A stretch of DNA of 64,000 bases from Limnohabitans sp. Its GTDB lineage: Bacteria; Pseudomonadota; Gammaproteobacteria; Burkholderiales; Burkholderiaceae_C. Every line of letters begins with the position of its first letter. Positions within the stretch are counted from its first letter, which is position 1. The translations under genes and the position numbers were made by a program. Location of the stretch: assembly GCA_018882835.1 (NCBI GenBank), contig VERE01000016.1, forward strand, positions 1 to 64,000, given 5' to 3'. Shown here piece after piece: positions 17,833 to 27,470 of this stretch. The notes beneath the pieces are model-generated. The model worked only from the letters and a program-made list of their open reading frames with translations, did no database searches and was not told the origin of the DNA.

Positions 17833-19182
17833 ATGTCTGCCGTTTTTAATTTCACCTTTGTCCCCTGGTTTCGGTCTGTGGCCCCCTACATCCACATGCA
17901 CCGCGGCAAGACCTTTGTCGTGGGCATCGCGGGTGAAGCCATCGCAGCCGGCAAACTGCCGAATCTGGCTCAGGATTTGGCCCTGATTCAAAGCATGGGC
18001 GTCAAAGTGGTGCTGGTCCACGGTTTCCGACCCCAAGTGAACGAGCAATTGAAGGCCAAAGGGCACACCCCCCAGTATTCCCACGGCATGCGCATCACCG
18101 ATGAAGTAGCGCTGGACTGCGCGCAAGAAGCTGCAGGCCAGTTGCGCTATGAAATCGAAGCGGCTTTCAGCCAAGGCCTGCCCAACACCCCGATGGCGGG
18201 CGCCACGGTGCGTGTCATTTCTGGCAACTTCATCACCGCCCGACCCGTGGGCATCGTCAATGGCGTGGACTTTCAGCATTCCGGCCTGGTCCGCAAAGTC
18301 GACATTGCAGGCATCACGCAAACTCTTCAGTCGGGTTCCATGGTGCTGCTCTCCCCCTTTGGCTTTTCACCCACTGGCGAAGCCTTCAACCTGACCATGG
18401 AAGAGGTGGCCACCTCCGTGGCCATTGCCTTGCAAGCGGACAAACTGCTGTTTGTCAGCGAGGTGCCGGGCATTCGCCTGCGCCCGGGTGAACCCGAGGG
18501 TGACGACAACCCCATTGACACCGAACTGCCGCTGGATGCCGCCGAAAAATTGCTGGCCAGCCTGCCCTCTGCCAACGAGCCTTCCGACATCGCGTTTTAC
18601 CTTCAGCACTGTGTCAAAGCTTGCAAGTCGGGGGTGGAGCGCAGCCACATCCTGCCCTTTGCGGTGGATGGCGCTCTGTTGCTCGAGGTGTACATGCACG
18701 ATGGCATTGGCACCATGGTGGTCGACGAGAAGCTGGAGAGCCTGCGCGAGGCCACCCATGAAGATGTGGGGGGCATCCTGCAACTGATCGAGCCCTTCGA
18801 AAACGATGGCACCTTGGTCAAACGAGACCGCACCGAAATCGAACGCGACGTGGAGCAATACACGGTGATCGAGCACGACGGTGTCATCTTTGCCTGTGCG
18901 GCATTGCATGCCTATCCTGAAAAGAAAACGGGCGAAATGGCTGCTTTGACTGTCTCGCCCCAGTCCCAAGGGCAAGGCGACGGCGAGAAAGTGCTCAAGC
19001 GCATCGAGCAACGCGCACGCAGCAAAGGACTGGAAAGCATCTTTGTGCTGACCACCCGAACCATGCACTGGTTCATCAAACGCGGCTTTGTGCCTGCCGA
19101 TCTGGACTGGCTGCCCGAAGAGCGCAAGCGCGCCTACAACTGGAACCGCGCCAGCAAGGTACTGGTCAAAAAACTGACCTGA
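17833..19182 (+). CDS. argA: Amino-acid N-acetyltransferase (N-acetylglutamate synthase)
   Basis: A 449-aa enzyme making N-acetylglutamate from glutamate and acetyl-CoA, the first step of arginine biosynthesis, usually feedback inhibited by arginine. The N-terminal amino-acid-kinase fold (residues about 20-285) shows [27 protein letters not shown] and [14 protein letters not shown]. The C-terminal GNAT domain (about 300-445) shows [20 protein letters not shown], the acetyl-CoA-binding motif A, and the late [16 protein letters not shown]. The start at 17833 matches the family N-terminus; the frame is open further upstream but only as a shadow of hrpA. Confidence 0.95.
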   Translation: MSAVFNFTFVPWFRSVAPYIHMHRGKTFVVGIAGEAIAAGKLPNLAQDLALIQSMGVKVVLVHGFRPQVNEQLKAKGHTPQYSHGMRITDEVALDCAQEAAGQLRYEIEAAFSQGLPNTPMAGATVRVISGNFITARPVGIVNGVDFQHSGLVRKVDIAGITQTLQSGSMVLLSPFGFSPTGEAFNLTMEEVATSVAIALQADKLLFVSEVPGIRLRPGEPEGDDNPIDTELPLDAAEKLLASLPSANEPSDIAFYLQHCVKACKSGVERSHILPFAVDGALLLEVYMHDGIGTMVVDEKLESLREATHEDVGGILQLIEPFENDGTLVKRDRTEIERDVEQYTVIEHDGVIFACAALHAYPEKKTGEMAALTVSPQSQGQGDGEKVLKRIEQRARSKGLESIFVLTTRTMHWFIKRGFVPADLDWLPEERKRAYNWNRASKVLVKKLT

Positions 19183-19276
19183 GTCGCCCGCCTTGCCATG
19201 GGCAAGACCAGCGCCTGACTGTGGGGCGATTGAAAGCTTGTTAAAGTCACACCCATTGAACCTGAAGGAAATTGAC

Positions 19277-19549
19277 ATGGCACGCACCGTCCAATGCATC
19301 AAACTCGGCCAAGAAGCCGAAGGTCTGGACTTCCCTCCCTACCCTGGGGAACTGGGCAAACGCATTTGGGAAAACGTCAGCAAAGAAGCCTGGGCTGCAT
19401 GGCTCAAGCAACAAACCATGCTGGTCAACGAAAACCGCCTGAATCTGGCAGATTTGCGCGCTCGCCAGTACCTGGCGCGCCAAATGGAAAAGCACTTCTT
19501 TGGCGAAGGCGCCGACGTGGCCCAAGGCTTCGTCCCTCCCGCCCCCTGA
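19277..19549 (+). CDS. Probable Fe(2+)-trafficking / oxidative damage protection protein (YggX)
   Basis: A 90-aa small cytoplasmic protein of the YggX family, linked in enterobacteria to protection of Fe-S clusters from oxidative damage. Family marks are the N-terminal [19 protein letters not shown] with the conserved Cys at position 7. [20 protein letters not shown] and [12 protein letters not shown] follow, then a C-terminal FFGEGAD. The start is supported by GAAGGAA (19264-19270). It sits five bases before mnmC and probably shares its transcript. Biochemical role in iron delivery is not settled in the literature. Confidence 0.92.
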   Translation: MARTVQCIKLGQEAEGLDFPPYPGELGKRIWENVSKEAWAAWLKQQTMLVNENRLNLADLRARQYLARQMEKHFFGEGADVAQGFVPPAP

Positions 19550-19554
19550 ATGCC

Positions 19555-21471
19555 ATGAACGGCCCCGTCGTCTGGGACGACGATGGCACCCCACGCAGTT
19601 CCCGCTTCAACGATATTTACCGCAGCCGCGGGGCCGATGGCTTGGGAGGCCTGGCGCAATCCCGCCATGTGTTTTTATCAGGGTGTGGCTTGCTCGGTCC
19701 CAAGCCTCTTTGGCACGATGCGCCCAGCTGGACGATTCTAGAAACCGGCTTCGGGCTGGGACTGAATTTTCTGGCGACCTGGAAAGCCTGGCGAGACGAC
19801 CCTCACCGCCCACGGCGGCTTCACTATGTCGCGCTGGAACTGGACCCCGTTCAGGCGGGCGATCTGGTGCGAAGCGCTGCAGCCTGGCCCGAGTTGCATG
19901 CGCTGGCCAAAGGCCTCAGCAAGGCCTGGTGGGGGCTTGTGCCCGGCTTGCATACCTTGAGTTTGAACCAAGACCAGGTGCGCCTGACCCTGGCCATTGG
20001 CGATGCATCCTCGCTGATCAAGGAACTGCAACTGCAAGCCCAGAGTGTTTTTCTGGATGGCTTCGACCCAGAGCGCAACCCCGACATGTGGTCGCTTGAC
20101 ACCCTCAAGGGCGTTACGCGCTGCTGCGCGCCAGGCAGCCGTCTGGCCTCTTGGTGTGTCGCACGGCCTGTGAAAGATGCGCTGACCCGTCTGGGGTTCC
20201 AGGTGAACAAGGTCAAAGGCCTGGCCCCCAAGCGCCATGCCCTCACGGCCACTTACCAGCCCCATTGGCTACCCAGCGTCCCACACATCGGACAGCCCAC
20301 TTCGCCAGTGCAACGGCAATGTGCCGTGATCGGCTCGGGACTGGCGGGCGCCGCAGCCGCACGAGCCCTGTCAGAGCGTGGCTGGCAGGTGACCGTGCTG
20401 GACCGGGACAGTCACCCTGCTGCTGGTGCATCTGGCTTGCCAGCTGGCCTGGTGGCGCCCCACACTTCGCCGGACGACGCCCTGTTGTCACAATTGACCC
20501 GCGCAGGCGTTCGGCTGATGCTGTCACGTGCACAAGCCTTGCTGGAAGAAGGGAAAGACTGGGCGCTTTCCGGCGTGGAAGAACACCGCTTGCAAGGCAA
20601 AACACGCCAGGGAGGCTTGCCCGCAAGCGCAGCCGAATGGCGCCAAGACTGGACGGTGGCAGGGTCCTCCGTAGGCGACCACAAAATCTTGCTGCACCAC
20701 AAAGCCGGCTGGCTGAAACCCCGCCAACTGGTCACAGCCCTGCTCGATCACCCTTTGATTGAGTGGCGTGGCCAGCAAACCATCGACAAACTGACACGCC
20801 ATGAAGATTCCGCCTGGCTGCTCTGGAACACGCAAGGCGATGGCCTCGGCCCGTTTGCGCATGTAGTCCTGGCTTTGGGCCCTGCCACAGATAACCTGCT
20901 GAAAGCTTCTTTGGCAGATGTGGCACTGCCCCTGCAAAAGGTTCGTGGGCAAGTGTCCTGGGGCCTGCGTCCTGGTTCTGACACCAGCCACTGGCCTGAG
21001 CGCCCAGTGAATGGCCATGGCAGCTTTTTGGGCAGCGTACCCACTGAGCAGGGGGTCGCCTGGTATGCCGGCTCCACCTTTGACCGGCAGAGCGACCTCC
21101 CTCAGGTGAGGCCTGAAGACCATGCCGAAAATCAACAGCGACTGGCTGAACTGCTGCCCGAAGTGGCCAGGAGCCTACCGGCTGATTGGGACAGCCACGG
21201 CGCATTGCAGGGCTGGTCGGGGGTTCGCTGCACGGTGCCTGACCGTCTGCCGCTGGTGGGCGCACTCGACCCGGCACGCTACCCTGGCCTGCACTTGATG
21301 ACAGGCATGGGCGCGCGCGGCCTGACCTTGGCTTTGCTGTGTGGCGAGCTGCTGGCCAGCCAACTCAATGGTGACCCCTGTCCGGTCACACGCCGCCAGG
21401 CCAAAGCCTTGTCTGCACAGCGGTTTGCCTCCTTTATTCCTTCCAGTAATACATCTAGAACTAAAAAATAG
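19555..21471 (+). CDS. mnmC: Bifunctional tRNA 5-methylaminomethyl-2-thiouridine biosynthesis protein MnmC
   Basis: A 638-aa fusion enzyme completing mnm5s2U34 in tRNAs for Lys, Glu and Gln. The N-terminal methyltransferase half (residues about 1-235) contains ILETGFGLGLNFLATWKAW (SAM-binding) and VFLDGFDPERNPDMWS. The C-terminal FAD-dependent oxidoreductase half (from about residue 258) contains CAVIGSGLAGAAAARALSER and the late GMGARGLTLALLCGELLAS. I chose the ATG at 19555 because the protein aligns with the family from there; the open frame upstream is a shadow of the YggX gene. The last about 50 bases are AT-rich and may carry the tauE/cys promoter. Confidence 0.94.
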   Translation: MNGPVVWDDDGTPRSSRFNDIYRSRGADGLGGLAQSRHVFLSGCGLLGPKPLWHDAPSWTILETGFGLGLNFLATWKAWRDDPHRPRRLHYVALELDPVQAGDLVRSAAAWPELHALAKGLSKAWWGLVPGLHTLSLNQDQVRLTLAIGDASSLIKELQLQAQSVFLDGFDPERNPDMWSLDTLKGVTRCCAPGSRLASWCVARPVKDALTRLGFQVNKVKGLAPKRHALTATYQPHWLPSVPHIGQPTSPVQRQCAVIGSGLAGAAAARALSERGWQVTVLDRDSHPAAGASGLPAGLVAPHTSPDDALLSQLTRAGVRLMLSRAQALLEEGKDWALSGVEEHRLQGKTRQGGLPASAAEWRQDWTVAGSSVGDHKILLHHKAGWLKPRQLVTALLDHPLIEWRGQQTIDKLTRHEDSAWLLWNTQGDGLGPFAHVVLALGPATDNLLKASLADVALPLQKVRGQVSWGLRPGSDTSHWPERPVNGHGSFLGSVPTEQGVAWYAGSTFDRQSDLPQVRPEDHAENQQRLAELLPEVARSLPADWDSHGALQGWSGVRCTVPDRLPLVGALDPARYPGLHLMTGMGARGLTLALLCGELLASQLNGDPCPVTRRQAKALSAQRFASFIPSSNTSRTKK

Positions 21472-21500
21472 TTTGGTTTTATAAGCAAGCCTTCTAAAGT
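21449..21500 (+). promoter_or_regulatory. AT-rich candidate control region for the tauE-cys operon
   Basis: The last coding bases of mnmC and the 37-bp gap before the next ATG are strikingly AT-rich against GC-rich surroundings. TATAAG (21480-21485) is a possible -10; no good -35 is seen, as expected for an activator-dependent promoter. CysB binding is inferred from the operon content, not from a recognised site. Confidence 0.35.
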
Positions 21501-21508
21501 TCGGCCCC

Positions 21509-22300
21509 ATGCATGACGTGGGAATTATTTTTGCCGGATTTTTCGTCGGCCTGATCGTCGGGCTGACCGGCGTTGGGGGCGGTTCTTTGATGACCCCCAT
21601 CCTGATTTTCTTTTTTGGGGTCAAGCCCTACCTGGCTGTGGGAACCGACCTGCTGTTCGCGGCGGTCACCAAATTGGGGGGCACGTTCAGCCTGTCCCGG
21701 CAAAATCTGGTGCCTTGGCGCGTGGTGTTGACGCTATTGGCGGGCAGTTTGCCTGCGGCACTGCTCACCTTATGGGCGCTGCGCGAGGCAGGCCCCTCCA
21801 GCCAAGGCGTCCAGCAGTTGATGACGTCCACCCTGGGGGTTGCTTTGTTGCTGACGGCAGCCGCCATGTTTTACAAAGCGTTGCGCGGCCCACAACAGCC
21901 GCGAATGCTTGCCGAGGAAGCTCTTGCACAAGCCACTCGCCCGCGCCACCCGGCCTTGCCCATTCTGTTTGGCGCATTGATTGGGACTTTGGTCACCTTG
22001 ACCTCGGTCGGGGCCGGGGCCATTGGTGTCACCGTACTCTTGATTCTGTACCCCCTGCTCCCCTTGCCGCGCATCATTGCCAGTGACATCGCCTATGCCG
22101 CGCCATTGACCTTGGTCGCAGGCCTCGGGCACGCCAGCCTGGGTTCCGTGGACTGGCCACTTTTAGCTAAACTCCTGGCCGGCTCATTGCCCGGCATCTG
22201 GCTGGGCTCTCGGCTGGTGACGCGCACGCCTGAACGTGTGATTCGCTCCATCCTCTCTGTTCTGCTGGCTTGGGCTGGCAGCAAACTGGTTTTGATTTAA
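21509..22300 (+). CDS. TauE/SafE-family membrane transporter (probable sulfite exporter)
   Basis: A 263-aa polytopic membrane protein with about eight predicted helices. The first reads IIFAGFFVGLIVGLTGVGGG, with the GVGGGSLMTPILI block typical of TauE/SafE (DUF81) proteins. The mirrored second half contains LIGTLVTLTSVGAGAIGVTVL, the internal repeat expected in the family. It ends with GSLPGIWLGSRLV and a terminal helix. It is the first gene of the cysI-DUF934-cysHDN cluster; cysI starts two bases after its stop. Context suggests export of sulfite or another sulfur anion, or uptake, but direction and substrate are unproven. Confidence 0.88.
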   Translation: MHDVGIIFAGFFVGLIVGLTGVGGGSLMTPILIFFFGVKPYLAVGTDLLFAAVTKLGGTFSLSRQNLVPWRVVLTLLAGSLPAALLTLWALREAGPSSQGVQQLMTSTLGVALLLTAAAMFYKALRGPQQPRMLAEEALAQATRPRHPALPILFGALIGTLVTLTSVGAGAIGVTVLLILYPLLPLPRIIASDIAYAAPLTLVAGLGHASLGSVDWPLLAKLLAGSLPGIWLGSRLVTRTPERVIRSILSVLLAWAGSKLVLI

Positions 22301-22302
22301 GC

Positions 22303-24090
22303 ATGTACCAATACACCGACTTTGACCGTCAGTTCGTGCGCGCGCGCGCCGCACAATACCGCGACCAACTGGAGCGCAACCTGGCGGGAACGCTCAGCGA
22401 TGACGAGTTCCGCCCCCTGCGCTTGCAAAACGGCTGGTACGTTCAACGCTATGCGCCCATGCTGCGCGTGGCCGTGCCTTATGGCGAGATTTCTGCTGCA
22501 CAAATCCGGGTTCTGGCCCAAATAGCCCGCGACTATGACCAACCCCAAAAAGCATTGTTCGAGCAAGCGCAAGCCACGCAAGACAAAATCGGAGGCATTG
22601 CCGCGCCAGCGCTGACCTGGGGGTATGCCCATTTCACAACCCGGCAAAACGTCCAGTTCAACTGGATTCCCCTGGATAAAAGCGCCGATGTCATGGACTT
22701 GCTGGCCAGTGTCAACCTGCACGGCATTCAAACCAGCGGCAACTGCATCCGCAACATCACCAGCGATGAACGCGCTGGCATTGCGGCTGACGAAGTGGCT
22801 GACCCACGCCCCTTTGGCGAAATCATGCGCCAGTGGAGCACGCTGCATCCCGAATTCGCCTTTCTGCCGCGAAAGTTCAAGATTGCCATCACGGGGGCCA
22901 AAGAAGACCGCGCCGCCACCGCTTGGCACGATGTCGGCTTGCACCTGCTGCGCAACGCCGAGGGCGATTTGGGCTTTCGCGTTTTGGTGGGCGGCGGCAT
23001 GGGCCGCACGCCCATCACGGCCAGCGTGATCCGTGAATTTCTGCCCTGGCACCAAATCCTCAACTACCTGGAAGCCGTGGTCCGCGTTTACAACCGCTGG
23101 GGCCGCCGCGACAACATCTACAAGGCACGCATCAAAATTCTGGTGAAGGCCGAAGGCCAGCGCTACATCGACGAAGTGGAAGCCGAGTACCAACGCATCC
23201 TGACGCAAGACGGCGCACCACACACCATCACCGACCAGGAGTTGGCCCGTGTCCAGGCTTCTTTTGTGCCCCCCGCACTGGATTGCAACCGCAGCGATGC
23301 CGAGCAAAAAATTGCCCGCATCCTGCGCGCGGCCGCCGACGATGACGTCGAATTCAGCCGGTGGTTGAACCAAAACGTGGCAGCCCACAAGAACCCTGAT
23401 CTGCGCGCAGTGACTTTGTCTTTCAAGCGCCTCGGACAAGCGCCTGGCGATGCCACGGCCGACCAGTTGGACCAAGCCGCCGCTTTGGCCGACAAATTCT
23501 CTGCCGGCGAATTGCGCGTCACCCACGACCAGAACCTGTTGCTGCCCTGGGTGCGTTGCGATCAATTGCCCGAACTCTGGCGTGAAGCCCGCAAGGCGGG
23601 CCTGGCACGCCCCAATATCCGCTTGCTGACCGACATGATTGCCTGCCCCGGGGGTGACTATTGCGCCCTGGCCAATGCCCGCTCATTGCCCATCGCAGCG
23701 GCCATCACGGAACGTTACCAAGACCTGGACGAGCTCAATGACCTGGGCGAAATCGACTTGCACATCAGTGGTTGCATCAACTCCTGCGGGCACCACCACA
23801 GCGGCCACATTGGCATCCTGGGCGTCGACAAGGACGGTCAGGAGTGGTATCAGGTCACCCTGGGCGGCGCCGATGGCTCAGACCTGAGCGGCAACGCCAA
23901 AGCGGGGAAAGTGGTCGGCCCTTCGTTCGCAGCGGCAGAAGTGATCGGGGTGGTAGAGGCCGTGCTCGATGCCTATGTCGCGCATCGCACCGCTGGCGAA
24001 ACGTTCCAGCAAACCTTGCACCGCGTGGGTTTTGACGCCTTCAAGGCCGCCGCCAACAGTGCACGCCAAATCACCCGCCAAGTTGCCTGA
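22303..24090 (+). CDS. cysI: Nitrite/sulfite reductase hemoprotein (assimilatory sulfite reductase CysI)
   Basis: A 595-aa siroheme/[4Fe-4S] enzyme, reducing sulfite to sulfide with six electrons. The cluster-siroheme ligands are visible as ACPGGDYC (Cys-X5-Cys) and CINSC (Cys-X3-Cys) followed by GHHHSGHIG. The N-terminal ferredoxin-like half-domain has HFTTRQNVQFNWIPL and TSGNCIRNI. The start ATG at 22303 is two bases after the tauE stop. No flavoprotein cysJ is present. Electrons may come from ferredoxin, and fdxA plus a ferredoxin reductase lie just downstream. Nitrite could be an alternative substrate, but the cys context favours sulfite. Confidence 0.93.
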   Translation: MYQYTDFDRQFVRARAAQYRDQLERNLAGTLSDDEFRPLRLQNGWYVQRYAPMLRVAVPYGEISAAQIRVLAQIARDYDQPQKALFEQAQATQDKIGGIAAPALTWGYAHFTTRQNVQFNWIPLDKSADVMDLLASVNLHGIQTSGNCIRNITSDERAGIAADEVADPRPFGEIMRQWSTLHPEFAFLPRKFKIAITGAKEDRAATAWHDVGLHLLRNAEGDLGFRVLVGGGMGRTPITASVIREFLPWHQILNYLEAVVRVYNRWGRRDNIYKARIKILVKAEGQRYIDEVEAEYQRILTQDGAPHTITDQELARVQASFVPPALDCNRSDAEQKIARILRAAADDDVEFSRWLNQNVAAHKNPDLRAVTLSFKRLGQAPGDATADQLDQAAALADKFSAGELRVTHDQNLLLPWVRCDQLPELWREARKAGLARPNIRLLTDMIACPGGDYCALANARSLPIAAAITERYQDLDELNDLGEIDLHISGCINSCGHHHSGHIGILGVDKDGQEWYQVTLGGADGSDLSGNAKAGKVVGPSFAAAEVIGVVEAVLDAYVAHRTAGETFQQTLHRVGFDAFKAAANSARQITRQVA

Positions 24091-24107
24091 GACCTAGGAA
24101 CGCCAAC

Positions 24108-24482
24108 ATGAAACTCTTGTCCGCCAACGCACTCAGCGCTGACTCCGCCAAAGTATTGCAACTTGCCAACGACGCCGATCCCCTGACGGTTTCCCTTCAA
24201 GGCGTGGAGCGCATTGAGTTGAGCTTCCCCAAATTCACCGATGGCCGCGCCTACAGCCAAGCCTTCATGCTGCGCCGCCGCTGCGGCTTTCAAGGCGACC
24301 TGCGCGCGACCGGCGATGTGCTGATTGACCAGCTGGCGCAAATGCAGCGCTCAGGGTTTTCCAGCGCGGTTCTGCGTGCCGACCAAAACCTGGCGCATGG
24401 CGAAAAACTGCTCCACCATTTCCCTGCGTTTTACCAAGGCGATGCCGTCACCGCCGCGCCTTTGTTTGCCCGCACAGTTTGA
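24108..24482 (+). CDS. DUF934 protein of the sulfate-reduction operon
   Basis: A 124-aa protein of the DUF934 family, which lies next to cysI/cysH across proteobacteria and has no established biochemical role. Blocks typical of the family are IELSFPKFTDGRAYSQAFML, RRRCGFQGDLRATGDVLIDQ and LAQMQRSGFSSAVL. There are no metal-binding cysteine clusters and no signal peptide. It sits between cysI and cysH with 17 and 8 bp spacings, so co-expression is near certain. A role as an accessory to sulfite reductase or APS reductase is inferred from neighbourhood only. Confidence 0.88.
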   Translation: MKLLSANALSADSAKVLQLANDADPLTVSLQGVERIELSFPKFTDGRAYSQAFMLRRRCGFQGDLRATGDVLIDQLAQMQRSGFSSAVLRADQNLAHGEKLLHHFPAFYQGDAVTAAPLFARTV

Positions 24483-24490
24483 GAAATTTC

Positions 24491-25261
24491 ATGGCATCTT
24501 CCCTGCTCCAACCTACTGCGCTCGCCAGCGAAAGACTGGCGCAACCCAGCCAGGATTACGCACAGCATGTCGCTGAAGCGCAAGCGCTGTTGCAGCAGGC
24601 CGCCCTTGACTTCCAGCCCCTGAAGCAAGCCTCCAGCCTGGGCGCCGAAGATGTGGTGATCACCCACCTGATCAATCAGCTGGCGCTGAATATCCCGGTG
24701 TTCGTGCTGGAAACTGGCGCCTTGCACAACGAAACCCTGGCGCTATTGGAGCGCACGCAGGCATGTTCCCGCGCCCCCGTCGAGGTCTACCGTCCGCTGC
24801 ACCAGGAGGTGCTTCACTTTGTGCGACAAGAAGGCCAGGACGCCATTTACCGCAGCATGGCGCTGCGCAAAGCCTGCTGCAACATTCGCAAAATGGAGCC
24901 GCTGGCCCGTGCGCTGCAAGGACAGAAAGCCTGGATCACAGGCTTGCGCCGCGAGCAATCCAGTGCTCGCGCTGCGGTTGAATTGATCGATGCCAGCGAG
25001 CAAGCCAGCAAAGGGCTCACCAAATTCAATCCCCTGGCCAGCTGGACCTGGGGTGATGTCTGGCATTACATCGCCACGCACAAGGTGGACTACAACCCCT
25101 TGCACGACGAATTTTTCCCCAGCATTGGCTGTGCCCCGTGCACCCGCGCCATCAGCCTGGGCGAAGACTTCCGAGCCGGCCGCTGGTGGTGGGAAGACGA
25201 GACCGCCAAAGAATGCGGCTTGCATGTCAAATCAGAAACACAGAAAGAGGCCCACGCATGA
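24491..25261 (+). CDS. cysH: Adenylylsulfate (APS) reductase, CysH family
   Basis: A 256-aa thioredoxin- or glutathione-dependent enzyme that reduces activated sulfate to sulfite. The paired cysteines KACCNIRK (about residue 128) and CAPC (about residue 214) form the CC-X(n)-CXXC signature of [4Fe-4S] enzymes that use APS directly rather than PAPS. This agrees with the lack of an APS kinase (cysC) here. The substrate-binding N-terminal block is SSLGAEDVVITHLINQ, and WITGLRREQSSAR follows the first cysteines. I chose the ATG at 24491; an in-frame TTG four codons upstream overlaps the DUF934 stop. The stop overlaps cysD (ATGA). Confidence 0.93.
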   Translation: MASSLLQPTALASERLAQPSQDYAQHVAEAQALLQQAALDFQPLKQASSLGAEDVVITHLINQLALNIPVFVLETGALHNETLALLERTQACSRAPVEVYRPLHQEVLHFVRQEGQDAIYRSMALRKACCNIRKMEPLARALQGQKAWITGLRREQSSARAAVELIDASEQASKGLTKFNPLASWTWGDVWHYIATHKVDYNPLHDEFFPSIGCAPCTRAISLGEDFRAGRWWWEDETAKECGLHVKSETQKEAHA

Positions 25262-26190
25262 ACGCCCGCGCCGAACCGGGGCTGGTTCACCAGCTCAGCA
25301 ACACCCATCTGGATGCCCTGGAAGAAGAAACCATTTTCATCCTGCGTGAAGTCGCCGCTGCCTTCGAACGCCCCACGCTGCTGTTCTCGGGCGGCAAAGA
25401 CTCTTTGGTGATGCTCAAGTGCGCCGAGAAAGCCTTTGGCGCCGGACGCATCCCCTACCCTTTGCTGATGATCGACACCGGGCACAACTTCCCCGAGGTG
25501 ACCGACTTTCGTGACCTGCGTGCCAAGCAGTTGGGCGCCGAATTGATTGTGCGCAGCGTCGAGGACTCGATGGCGCGCGGCACTGTGCGTCTGGCGCACC
25601 CGGGAGAGTCACGCAATGTGCATCAATCGGTCACCCTGCTGGAAGCCATTGAGGAATTTCGCTTTGACGCCTTGATCGGAGGCGCCCGCCGCGACGAGGA
25701 AAAGGCACGCGCCAAAGAGCGTATTTTTTCACACCGCGACAGCTTTAGCCAGTGGCAACCCAAGGCCCAGCGCCCGGAGTTGTGGACACTGTTCAACACC
25801 CGCATTCACCCTGGCGAGCACTTCCGCGTGTTCCCGATTTCCAACTGGACCGAACTCGATGTGTGGCAATACATCGCCCGCGAGAACATCGCCTTGCCCT
25901 CGATTTACTACAGCCACACCCGCGACGTGGTCGATCGCAAGGGCCTGCTGGTGCCGGTGACGCCGCTGACGCCGCCGCGCGATGGCGAGCAGGTGATCAG
26001 CCGCCAGGTGCGCTTTCGCACCGTGGGCGACATCACCTGCACCTGCCCTGTGGCCAGCGATGCGGCCACACCAGAGGCCATCGTGATCGAGACCCTGGCC
26101 GCCGAGGTCAGCGAACGCGGCGCCACCCGCATGGATGACCAGACCTCTGATGCTTCCATGGAAAAACGCAAGAAAGACGGTTACTTCTGA
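25258..26190 (+). CDS. cysD: Sulfate adenylyltransferase subunit 2
   Basis: A 310-aa ATP sulfurylase catalytic subunit that makes APS from sulfate and ATP with CysN. The PP-loop motif LLFSGGKDSLVMLKCAEKA (residues about 40-60) binds ATP. Further family blocks are MIDTGHNFPEVTDFRD, IGGARRDEEKARAKERIFS and RVFPISNWTELDVWQYI. The C-terminus KRKKDGYF is characteristic. The start at 25258 lies in the ATGA overlap with cysH, and the stop overlaps cysN (TGATG). The enzyme needs the CysN GTPase for efficient catalysis. Confidence 0.96.
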   Translation: MNARAEPGLVHQLSNTHLDALEEETIFILREVAAAFERPTLLFSGGKDSLVMLKCAEKAFGAGRIPYPLLMIDTGHNFPEVTDFRDLRAKQLGAELIVRSVEDSMARGTVRLAHPGESRNVHQSVTLLEAIEEFRFDALIGGARRDEEKARAKERIFSHRDSFSQWQPKAQRPELWTLFNTRIHPGEHFRVFPISNWTELDVWQYIARENIALPSIYYSHTRDVVDRKGLLVPVTPLTPPRDGEQVISRQVRFRTVGDITCTCPVASDAATPEAIVIETLAAEVSERGATRMDDQTSDASMEKRKKDGYF

Positions 26191-27446
26191 TGAGCAGCGC
26201 CCTCAAATTCATCACCTGCGGCTCGGTAGACGACGGCAAGAGCACGCTGATTGGCCGACTGCTGGTCGATACCAAGGCCGTGCTACAAGACCACCTGGCT
26301 GGTGTGCAACGCCAAGGCGAAACCGATCTGGCCCTGCTGACGGACGGTCTCAGTGCCGAGCGCGAGCAAGGCATCACCATCGACGTGGCCTACCGTTACT
26401 TTTCAACCGAGCAACGCAAATTCATCATTGGTGACGCCCCGGGCCATGAGCAATACACCCGCAACATGGTGACTGCAGCTTCGAGCGCCGATGCCGCCGT
26501 GGTGTTGGTGGATGCCACCAAACTGGACTGGCAAAACCCTGCCCTGGAGTTGCTGCCTCAAACCCGCCGCCACAGCCTGTTGACACATTTGTTGCGCGTG
26601 CCCTCCATCGTGTTTGCCGTGAACAAGCTTGATGCCGTGGCCAACCCCGCCCTGGCCTATGCCCACATCCGTCAAGCGCTGGCCACATTCGCCCAGAATG
26701 CCGGCATCGCCATCACCGCCACCGTGCCCGTGTCCGCGCTCAAGGGCTGGAACGTGGTGGATCGCCGTGCCGATTGGTGCGGTTACAACGGCCCCAGTCT
26801 GCTGAGCTTGTTGGAGCAATTGCCCACCACGCCCGCCGAGCCTGACCTGAGTTTCTCCTTTCCGGTGCAATGGGTCGAAAAATTCCATGACTCCTCGGAC
26901 ACCACCCAAGGGCGGCGCGTGTTTTGGGGCCGCGTGGCCACGGGTCTGGTGGGCCCGGGTCAAAAGGTCAAGGTCTTCCCAAGCGGCCAAACGGCAGTGG
27001 TGGCCCGAGTTCTGAGCGCCACGCGGGAGGAAACCACCGGCTTGTCAGGCCACAGCGCAGGGGTGGTGCTGGACCGCGAGGTCGACGTGTCACGCGGCGA
27101 TTGGCTGGTTGCTGAAGAAAGTGCCCTGGCGCCACAACGCGAACTGCACACCACCCTGGCCTGGATGGACGACGAACCCCTGGTGGCGGGCCGGGTCTAC
27201 TGGGCTTTGCACGGCCATCGCTGGGTCAAGGCCCGCGTGCAGCGGGTGGCTCATCGATTGAACGTGAACACACTCGCCGAGGAAGAAGCCACGCAGTTAG
27301 AACCCAATGCCATCGGGCGTGTCACGCTGGCTTTGCAAGAGCCCTTGCTGACCCTGCCCTACACTGTGTCGCGCGTCCTGGGCGCCTTGATCCTGGTGGA
27401 CACCGCCAGCCACAAGACCAGTGCCGCGGCCCTGCTGACACCCTGA
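26190..27446 (+). CDS. cysN: Sulfate adenylyltransferase subunit 1 (GTPase)
   Basis: A 418-aa EF-Tu-like GTPase subunit coupling GTP hydrolysis to APS synthesis by CysD. G1 is GSVDDGKSTLIGRLL, G2 lies in REQGITIDVAYRYF, G3 is DAPGHEQYTRNM and G4 is VNKLD. Two beta-barrel domains follow (residues about 220-415). The protein ends without the APS-kinase extension found in NodQ/CysNC fusions. That fits the APS-reductase-type CysH beside it. It starts on the TGATG overlap with cysD. Confidence 0.95.
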   Translation: MSSALKFITCGSVDDGKSTLIGRLLVDTKAVLQDHLAGVQRQGETDLALLTDGLSAEREQGITIDVAYRYFSTEQRKFIIGDAPGHEQYTRNMVTAASSADAAVVLVDATKLDWQNPALELLPQTRRHSLLTHLLRVPSIVFAVNKLDAVANPALAYAHIRQALATFAQNAGIAITATVPVSALKGWNVVDRRADWCGYNGPSLLSLLEQLPTTPAEPDLSFSFPVQWVEKFHDSSDTTQGRRVFWGRVATGLVGPGQKVKVFPSGQTAVVARVLSATREETTGLSGHSAGVVLDREVDVSRGDWLVAEESALAPQRELHTTLAWMDDEPLVAGRVYWALHGHRWVKARVQRVAHRLNVNTLAEEEATQLEPNAIGRVTLALQEPLLTLPYTVSRVLGALILVDTASHKTSAAALLTP

Positions 27447-27470
27447 GCACAGCCGTTTTCCAGAACCGGA

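Noticed and set aside
19192-19206. CTTGCC-ATG-GGCAAG hairpin after argA as a terminator
   Set aside because: The stem is only 6 bp and has no T-tract, so it is probably chance.
22303-24090. Assimilatory nitrite reductase instead of sulfite reductase
   Set aside because: The family covers both substrates, but all adjacent genes (cysH, cysD, cysN, DUF934, TauE-type) belong to sulfur assimilation.
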